In this document: in pieces, positions 57,067-64,000 of the stretch
Position numbering within the stretch: the first letter of the stretch is position 1
How the letters are laid out: each line of letters begins with the position of its first letter
Made by a program: the position numbers and the translations under genes
Origin: Plazaster borealis
Lineage: Eukaryota > Echinodermata > Asteroidea > Forcipulatida > Labidiasteridae
Direction of reading: 5' to 3'
DNA length: 64,000 bases
NCBI GenBank assembly: GCA_021014325.1
Contig: CM037470.1
Coordinates: forward strand, 8,721,147-8,785,146
The notes under the pieces: model-generated
Told to the model about the DNA's origin: nothing
Database searches by the model: none
What the model saw: the letters and a program-made list of their open reading frames with translations, nothing else

Positions 57067-60000
57067 GTAATACTCCATTTTAAGACTTAAAAAATGCAAA
57101 ATGCTATGAGTAGCTGAGTAGCTGTATCAGTGGGTAGTACTTTTATCAGTAAAGAGGAAGTTTATTTTGTTTTAGAAATGTTTGTGTTCTTCAATTCTTT
57201 CTCACAATCACATGACCGTGGCGACGAAGCTGAGAACCGTCCAGACTCCATGGTCATGGTCATGGTTATATGCTCTCGTGCTGACTGTAATAACAAATCT
57301 TGCATTATTTCAGGTGATTTCAATATTAATTTACTAAATCAAACCAATCTTAACTCCCTGTCCTTTATCGATTTGTTTACATCTCACTCCTTCCTTCCCC
57401 AAATCCATACATGCCATACTCGTATCACTGATAGGCCTACTTCTGCTACACTTCTCGATAACTTCTTATCAAACATTCTTCCCTCTTCCAAATTCGGCAT
57501 TTTAATTTCTGACATTTCAGATCATCTACCAATTTTTATGATTATACAGGCTTCAAGTTCAAGTGCACCTCATAATCACAAATTGTCTTTTACTCGTAAT
57601 CATTCAAATGTAAACCTAGCCCCATTAATAGTGCCAAATTCTCTGGACTTCCTCCGATCCTTGGGAGGTGACACTTGAAGAAACTCACGTTTTATGCGAG
57701 ATTTTTCCCCAGTTGTCACTTATTGTAGCTCATTTGTGGACAGCACATTAATTAAAGAGCTTGCTCTTTTTGGTGTAATTATGAAGAAAATTTTGACTGC
57801 CGCGCTATGGTCTTGGTGCAAGGCGTTTCGTTTACCTTTCACGCCGCCAATAGCGCGTGCCACGAACACCTGACTTTAGCCCACGAACCGCCCCCGCTAT
57901 TGGCGAGTTGAATGATGTGCTGTAATGTAAACCTTGATAAGTTCATTGACGACTTGCGCTCTTTCGACTGGGGTGGTGTCCTCAGTTGTAATAATCCAGA
58001 TACTGCTTACAATACTTTCCTGGATAGTTTTATTAACTTGTACGATCAAAATACTCCTTCAGTTAGATCTAACAACACTAACAAAGCTAGTCATATTTCA
58101 ACTACCCCTTGGGTCACACACACTCTTCTCAAATCTATTAAGAAAAAGAATAAATTGTATCGTCAGTATTTGTCCAATCCTACGAATTATCTTAAGTGCA
58201 AGTACACCAAGTATAAAAATACTTTGACTAGCCTTTTACGTCTTTCTAAGAAAAATTACTATTCCCTACAGTTTGAAAAGGAAAAAAATATTATCCGTAA
58301 CACTTGGAAGGTAATTAATTCTGTTCTGAATAAAAAGACTTATATTCATTGTATTAATAGCACTCTTGTGAATGGGGAATTAGTTGATAAGCCTGACCAC
58401 AAATTGCCAATCACTTCAAGGACTATTTCATCAACATTGGTCCTAACCTTGCCAATAACATCCCACCTACTCACCCACCCCTTAGTTTCTCTGATTACTT
58501 ATCAAACCCTAACCCTAATACCTTGTTTTTCACCCCTGTTAACGAGTATGAGATTATTGACATTGTCAACAAATTGCAAAACAAAAAGAGCTCCGGTCAT
58601 GACTTGATAAATATTTCCATTGTTAAAAAGTCTATCTCTGCCATATGCACGCCTCTTGCTCATATTGTCAACACTTCCTTAAGGACTGGCACTGTTCCCT
58701 CTAAAATAAAAATTGCCAAAGTCATCCCAGTTTTTAAAAAGGGTGATCGTAGCTGTATTAATAATTACAGACCCATTTCTGTTCTTTCATGTTTCTCTAA
58801 GGTTTTTGAAAAATGTGTCTATTCCCGAACTATTAAGTTTCTGAATAAGTTTGACATCTTGACAAATCAGCAATTTGGTTTCCGTAGTAAACATTCAACC
58901 ATTCATGCACTTCTTGATTTTTTTGATAAAGTCTCTAATGCAATTGATGACTCCAAACATACCCTGGGAATGTTCCTTGACCTTTCAAAAGCTTTTGATA
59001 CGATAGACCATCAAATACTATTATATAAACTTTCCCACTATGGCATTCGAAGAATTCCCCTAGAGTGGTTTAGAAGTTATCTTACAGACCGGCCACAATA
59101 TGTTTCTGTCGATGGCATAAATTCTGAGTCTGATGTCCTTACCTATGGTGTACCACAAGGATCCATCCTTGGGCCCTTGTTATTTATCTTATACATTAAT
59201 GACTTTACTAATTCCTCCTGTGTGCTTTCTTTTATATTATTTGCAGATGACTCAAATTTATTTTTTTCCCATAGCAACCTTAATTACCTGGTAAATACTG
59301 TCAATGAAGAGCTTCTACTTGTTGCTGATTGGTTTACGGTCAACAAATTATCCCTTAATATTACTAAAACTAATTACATGCTGTTCAGCAACACTGTCAG
59401 TGACCTTCCATGTCCAGTAAAGATTAATGACTTTATCATCACTAAAACCGATTGTTGTAAATTTGTGGGACTTTTTGTTGACCGTGGCCTTACTTGGAAT
59501 AGTCATGTGGATTCTATTTGTAAAGTCATTTCTAGAAATATTGGTGTGATAAATAGGATCAAACACTTCCTCCCTGAAATGGTATTGCATTCCCTTTATA
59601 ACACATTGATTGGATCTTATCTTCATTATGGGATACTTGCTTGGGGAGCTAGTTCTGCTACTAATCTCAATCGACTTCTTATCTTGCAGAAACGAGCTCT
59701 TCGTATTATTAATTTTTCAGATTTTAACGCACATTCAGACCCCCTTTTCATCAAATATAATACTTTGAAAGTGAAGGATATTTATCGCCTACAGCTTGAG
59801 TCCCTGATGTATCTGCTGTCCTGCAAAAATTTACCTCCTGCAATTAAATCTATTTTTTCTTTAAATTCAGATGTTCATTCTCATTATACCCGCCAAGCTT
59901 CTAATTTTCATATTCCTTACACTCGTACTTCCTTTGCTCATAAAACTATCAAACATGAGGGACCCATGCTGTGGAATGTGCTTAACCCTAACCCTCTAAG

Positions 60001-63000
60001 CATTTCTACGAGAAAGCTTCCACAACCCATCATACTCCAACAGTTTACTTTTTGGAACAGTACACAACCCATCATACTCCAACAGTTTATGTACTGGAAC
60101 AGTACACAACCCATCATACTCCAACAGGTCCTGTGCTTCTGGACTGTGATTTAGTGGGTACTCTCCACAGGACTAAACCATCCAAATTCCAACAAAACCA
60201 TCTGTTTGATTTTGGCAGGCCTGGGGTGGTTAGGGTGAACACATTCGAATTTCCAAAAGTCTATCTTTCTTTAACCGTGTCTTCAAATCTGACACGTTGG
60301 AATCTTATTTGTAGATGATGAGTGAACAGATTATGTATGAATTTACCATGTACTTATTATCTACATGTACAGTGCTGACCGGTTATGGGTGGTCCCCTCC
60401 GCCGGGGATCCTCGCCCACATTGCCCATTTCCAAGCTTGTTTTTCCCTTGGTGATATCCCCTGGGTGTGATCATTCTGTTTCGGTCGGTACTTAACTAGC
60501 AGACCCGCAAGGCCGTTGTGTTTAGTTTTTGTCCAGTGTTTTGTCTACGTCCTTCGTTCTATTTGTTGTTTGTGTTTACTTAAATTTCTTTTGAGTTTAC
60601 ATGCATGTGCATTGAGATACATTTTTACTATTTTTTGAACTCGACTAGCCTCGGACCTTTTGGTTCACAGAAGTGTAATTAATATGTGTCTCAATGCAAA
60701 TGCGTGTCTTTAGGGACCATTGCCTACAAGCTCTGCTTCTAAAATGGATCCCTCTGTGGTATCATATTTATTTTAATCTTGATATATCTTTACTGTATTG
60801 TATTCTTTAAACTGATCGCTCTTGAGTGATAATGTATTTTTTATTTGTTGATACTGTGGAAATAAAATGAACCTAAGATGATGGAGGAAGAGAGACATCA
60901 GTCATTCCTCCATGGTCACTGTTAGTCCCTCAAACTTGCACCATTTTTAGCACAGTCGCCCACTGGCTGCCGATTAAAACCAGAAAGTCGAATGAGGAAT
61001 ATGTCTGCGTGTCATTGGATTGGTCTAACTTGTTTTCACTCACTGTTGTACAGTCTATACTCTGAGTCTATATTATTGATTATTAGTGCCAATTACGACG
61101 AGATATGACAGAGTTGACATAAAATCGTAAACCCTCCATCCTCCCGACAGACGTAGGAGGGTTACGATGAACCATAGCTACACATCATTTGGCAAATCTT
61201 TCGACAGCACGCATGCTCCCTGGGGAGTTTGTCTTCTACTGCGTTCCCTGGTACTTGAAATAGTCTTGGTCCCCCCTCAGTTGACCGAAGAGTACACAAC
61301 ACAACAGGCAGTCCGTTCAAATTTGCTGTGATAAAACCACAAAGTTTCAGTGCTCAGAAATCTGCCATTAATTTAGTTACGATTATCGCAACTACCCTTA
61401 ATTATGAATGACCACTTTTGTTTGTGATAATGGTGGTGCAATTTTTTACATTCAAAATGTTGAAAAACCCCCCTAATAATTTGCTAAATGTGTACTTCGT
61501 CGAAACTCTCTGGTCGCCAACCGGCAGGAGGATAGAGGGTTATGATTATTGCAACTAGAGTTGCAGAAACGTATGCCAGCTTTGGAGCTGAAAGTAGCTG
61601 AGACTTTGGGCGTGTAGTAGATGTATGCATGTGACGCAATGACAATCAGAATAAAAGTATCAAGTGTTACAGTGCAAGACAGACTCCTTGGTCATTCCAA
61701 GCGCAACATTTTAAAAGTTGGAAATATTTAATTTAGCCCTAATTTTCATATACAGGTCTAGAATTACACAGAGGCCACGGAGGCCATGACCTCTGTTGAC
61801 CCTGGTCTTGGCCTTGGTGCCCCTTCAAAAGTTTCCGTAGACTTTAAGATTTTTCAGTGGAAGTGCCCTTTGCAAAAATGAAAATGGCCTTGCCCTCTCA
61901 AAGATGAAAATACAAACCTGCATAAAAGCTACAATGTATCATTGGGATAAAACAGTTGCAAATGATGAGTCTTCAGTGTCAAGTCTGAGATTTGGAGTAC
62001 AGGTCTTTTGCCTTAAGTCAAGTCAAATCACCATGAAACGAACTCCAAGTCCAAGTTCGTGTTCTAAAGCACTGTTTTGGAGATTCTCTTAAGATACACC
62101 AATGGACATTCCCATTTTCTAATGGAAGTGCATTAATCCACAGAAATAGTTTTTACCTCTAAAAGATTAACATTCCAGGTTTGGATATTTGTACTTTACT
62201 CTACATGTACACTGTAGCTTGACATTAAGCACTTAACAATGTTCTTCCTTTATTGGTCTAGCCAAATGCAAATTAAAACACCTGAGGACAAGTCAAAACT
62301 CTGTTCAAAGTGATCCAGCTGGCTAGACTATTGCTTCCCACTGCTATGTATAAACATTTCATTCTTTAAATTAAAATTCTCTGAAATTTCCATACAAATA
62401 ACATTGTTGTCAGGTGAACCTTATATTGACCTGTGACCTGTGAAACAGCTGGTGGACCAGTAGTCTTGATCAAGGCCGTCTTGCGCACTGTCTCTTTTTG
62501 CCCCAGTAATTTTCCATGCACGGAGTCTGTAAGGACGATACACAGTCGTACACACTCATAGTCCATGTACTCACGCGCACACGCACACAGTCTATGCACA
62601 GAGTCCATAGTCATACACACTACATGTCATGCACGCACAATATCTACACAATGTAGTACATTTTATGTACAGTAAGAGTGTATGGATCCATGCACTGTGA
62701 GCATGGGGGTGTGCTGGAGTTTGGGGCATTATTATACATCGCTAACTATTAAAGCTGGGCAAAATGCGACTCAACCAGTACACAACCTTTGTTTCTAACT
62801 CACAGTTGATTCTCATTCCTTCTCTTAGAATGTCCATCACTCTGTCCAATGCTGGAGCACGAGAATGGATCCAAAAGAAGCGAGCTTCAGTACGACCATG
62901 GATGGAATTCCTGAGAACCAAGCAGTTCAGTAAACCAAAGGGCATGAAAGAGGTCACAACTCGTGTCATTTCCAATGTTGAGACGTATCAGAGCAACTAT

Positions 63001-63035
63001 CTCTTTGTTTTTGTCGGTCTACTCGTGTATTGCTT
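57008..63035 (+). CDS. Prenylated Rab acceptor protein 1 (RABAC1/PRAF1), 5' part, two exons
   Basis: PRA1-family proteins are small Golgi/ER membrane proteins that bind prenylated Rab GTPases and help load them onto membranes. The two visible exons encode 88 residues. The start, MAEEEVTGDIVVP, has a good Kozak context (CACCGATGG). After the splice come NAGAREWIQKKRASVRPWMEF, the diagnostic RPW segment, then NVETYQSNYLFVFVGLLVYC, which matches the human NVEYYQSNYVFVFLGLILYC and begins the first hydrophobic region. Exon 2 ends in phase 2 at GTGAGT; the remaining membrane segments lie beyond the window. Intron 1 (5.8 kb) contains a truncated LINE. Confidence 0.93.
57618..57923. mobile_element. 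306-bp insertion inside the LINE ORF, with 11-bp target duplication
   Basis: AATGTAAACCT occurs at both 57,607-57,617 and 57,924-57,934. Removing the segment plus one repeat rejoins the LINE frame in phase (NHSNVNL to NVNLDKFIDDL). The insert has no poly(A) and no clear terminal inverted repeats. Near its right end, CCGCCAATAGCG and CGCTATTGGCG form an inverted pair about 50 bp apart. Its class (SINE-like or MITE-like) is undetermined. Confidence 0.85.
60021..60126. repeat. 42-bp tandem repeat in the LINE C-terminal region
   Basis: Two and a half copies start at 60,021, 60,063 and 60,105. The unit contains CACAACCCATCATACTCCAA and CAGTTTA.GGAACAGTA. Since 42 is a multiple of three, the frame stays open (QPIILQQF repeated). 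Confidence 0.95.
60861..60866 (+). promoter_or_regulatory. AATAAA polyadenylation signal, LINE 3' end
   Basis: AATAAA in GGAAATAAAATGAACC, about 40 bp before the candidate right target duplication. It lies at the expected position for the LINE 3' terminus. Confidence 0.5.
61122..61547. mobile_element. MITE-like inverted-repeat element
   Basis: Left AATCGTAAACCCTCCATCCT (continuing CCCG) and right CGGCAGGAGGATAGAGGGTT (continuing ATGATT) are imperfect inverted repeats about 430 bp apart. Related AGGAGGGTTACGATGAACC and TTACGATTATCGCAACTA motifs lie inside. No coding capacity; family unknown. Confidence 0.45.
61752..61921. mobile_element. MITE with ACAGGCCTGGAATT ends, copy 2
   Basis: Diverged copy of the element at 21,975-22,139, same orientation: ACAGGTCTAGAATTACAC, GGCCACGGAGGCCATGACC, AATGGCCTTGCCCTCTCAAA, and an eroded right end ATACAAACCTG. 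Confidence 0.7.
62829..63035 (+). CDS. RABAC1 exon 2
   Basis: Acceptor CCTTCTCTTAG; completes a Gly codon, then MSITLSNAGAREWIQKKRAS and VRPWMEFLRTKQFSKPKGMK, then TRVISNVETYQSNYLFVFVG. Donor GTGAGT at 63,036. Clear PRA1-family match. Confidence 0.96.
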
Positions 63036-64000
63036 GTGAGTATTTTTTCTTAAAGGGAAGTCCATTATTGTTTTTGGAAGAGTAAATTAATTTTCACCCT
63101 CTAGTTTTCACACCATGCAACCAGCCTGTGAAATTCATCCAATTAGTTGGTCTATGTTTTGTCAGGGGTTTTGTGCATATTATCATAATATCAAGGTTAT
63201 ATTGAGTGTGGCAATTGAAAAGGCCACAACTCCAAATTACATCAAAACACTCCTACTATCTGACCATTCAATTTAGCCACACGGTTTTGAATGAGAGAGA
63301 AACTATGCCAGCCCTCAATACCATATCATACACACCACACAGTCAACCCTCTTACTGTCTGATAGCTCAGTATCATCAACTATGATGTTGAACGATTCAA
63401 ATGTAGATAAATAAGGCCAGCATGCAGTATGATAGTGGTGAATGCCTACACAGTACTTCCACAGACAGACAACCCTCCTACTGTCTGACCATTCACAACC
63501 ATCCACTATGATTTGAATGATTGGTAAACTCTGTCAGCATTTGGTGAATGCATCTACACAGTACACATTGTTTCAGCAGACCATACACAACCTATTCAAT
63601 TGAATGTTTTTCAGTGGTTGGTCAATTTAAATGGCAAATGCTATGGAGAGTATGATCCTCATACATGTGACCAACTATTTGAAACCATTCGACTACATGG
63701 GCTGTGCGTGGTGGAACTACATGTATACATTCACCACTTGATGTCGTACTGCAGGATGTTATAGAGGTCAGACGGAAGGGGTTAACAGAGGAAGTGCCAA
63801 AAATATGTAATTAAAAAGAGCTTTTAGTTGGACGTTTGGAGGGGGGACTGTGGTGGTGAATCAAGAAACATTCCTCACCCCCGGGCAGTAGATCCAGTAT
63901 GATCTACCCTACCCAGTCCTCTGATCTGTCAAGATTTTACCTGCATGTAATTGCTGAGTTTTTCAATAATCTCCCTCCACCCTCAGATTTTCTTGAAAGA
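63036..64000 (+). other. RABAC1 intron 2 (start), with a degenerate tandem repeat
   Basis: No exon recognised. Blocks near 63,243, 63,345 and 63,475 share CCTCCTACTGTCTGACCATT-like sequence and an ACTATGAT.TTGAA(T/C)GATT-like core, about 100-130 bp apart, suggesting an old tandem repeat. The next RABAC1 exon should lie beyond the window. Confidence 0.4.

Larger units (their letters stand above)
57257..60154 (+). pseudogene. LINE endonuclease/reverse transcriptase ORF, broken
   Basis: Endonuclease part: GDFNINLL, TRITDRPTSATLLDNFLSN and SDISDHLPIF, the catalytic-domain end. Linker: STTPWVTHTLLKSIKKKN and SLLRLSKKNYYSLQF. Reverse transcriptase, numbering the open frame from 58,523: NNYRPISVLSCFSKVFEK (about 80-97), FLDLSKAFDTID with catalytic Asp153, GVPQGSILGPLLF (209-221) and FADD (240-243), so the RT active-site residues are present. 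Breaks: the insertion at 57,618-57,923; a one-base loss in the A run at 58,401-58,403 (HKLPIT should read on as IANHFKDYF); and a tandem repeat near the C-terminus, after which the frame stops at 60,152. A phrase typical of the end (FFNRVFKSDTLESYL) lies out of frame at about 60,266-60,313. Confidence 0.85.
57257..60907 (+). mobile_element. 5'-truncated LINE (CR1/L2/Jockey-like) in RABAC1 intron 1
   Basis: A non-LTR retrotransposon in sense orientation. It starts inside the endonuclease domain just before GDFNINLL, runs through the reverse transcriptase and a C-terminal region, then a 3' UTR with AATAAA at 60,861-60,866. CTCCATGGTCA flanks it at 57,246-57,256 and 60,908-60,918, a candidate 11-bp target duplication. 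The ORF is interrupted by a 306-bp insertion, a one-base loss and a 42-bp tandem repeat, so it is not autonomous. Clade not resolved. Confidence 0.8.

Noticed and set aside
58500..58520. Telomere-like CCCTAACCCTAA
   Set aside because: Only two units, inside the LINE coding region; similar two-unit matches at 25,943 and 59,987 are too short to be telomeric.

Overview
The window reads as animal nuclear DNA: spliced genes with long AT-rich introns, GT-AG junctions, minisatellites, foldback elements, SINEs and non-LTR retrotransposons. The proteins look like those of a marine invertebrate deuterostome. The repeat style (very frequent TACATGTA, short terminal-inverted-repeat families, tRNA-derived SINEs) suggests an echinoderm, perhaps a sea star; this placement is inference. 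Gene models were built by hand from splice signals, reading-frame phase and recall of the protein families, without any alignment or transcript.

Three protein genes lie head to tail on the plus strand. (1) 12,629-34,547: 21 coding exons of a Na+/K+-ATPase alpha subunit (ATP1A). All phases join cleanly into 1,028 residues plus stop; only the first few codons are missing. A promoter-like region at 586-662 and a candidate 5' UTR exon ending at 777 lie upstream of an intron of about 12 kb. (2) 44,264-49,504: five coding exons of the tubulin cofactor E-like protein TBCEL (432 residues), with a promoter-like region and candidate UTR exon near 41,840-42,217. (3) From 57,008: the first two coding exons of the prenylated Rab acceptor RABAC1 (PRA1 family), continuing past the end of the window. 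The genes serve unrelated jobs (ion pumping, tubulin turnover, Rab membrane traffic) and nothing suggests co-regulation.

The rest is mostly mobile or repetitive DNA. ATP1A introns hold three copies of a foldback element with GGGCCCAATTTC ends, at least three tRNA-Leu-like SINEs on the minus strand, a pogo/Tc1-like element flanked by TA, a hAT-like element with an 8-bp target duplication, and minisatellites with 35-, 39-, 76- and 122-bp units. TBCEL intron 4 holds a decayed non-LTR endonuclease/RT relic. The TBCEL-RABAC1 interval holds several copies of a TTAAAGGCACTG-ended family and an 845-bp terminal-inverted-repeat element. RABAC1 intron 1 holds a 5'-truncated LINE whose ORF is broken by a single-base loss and by a 306-bp insertion with an 11-bp target duplication.

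No new multi-gene system was found. The observations most worth checking are the Gln-to-Glu replacement at a cardiotonic-steroid site of the pump, the nested insertion that splits the LINE ORF exactly between direct repeats, a near-perfect hairpin of about 109 nt in the TBCEL 5' intron, and a minisatellite that appears to derive from the loop of a foldback element.
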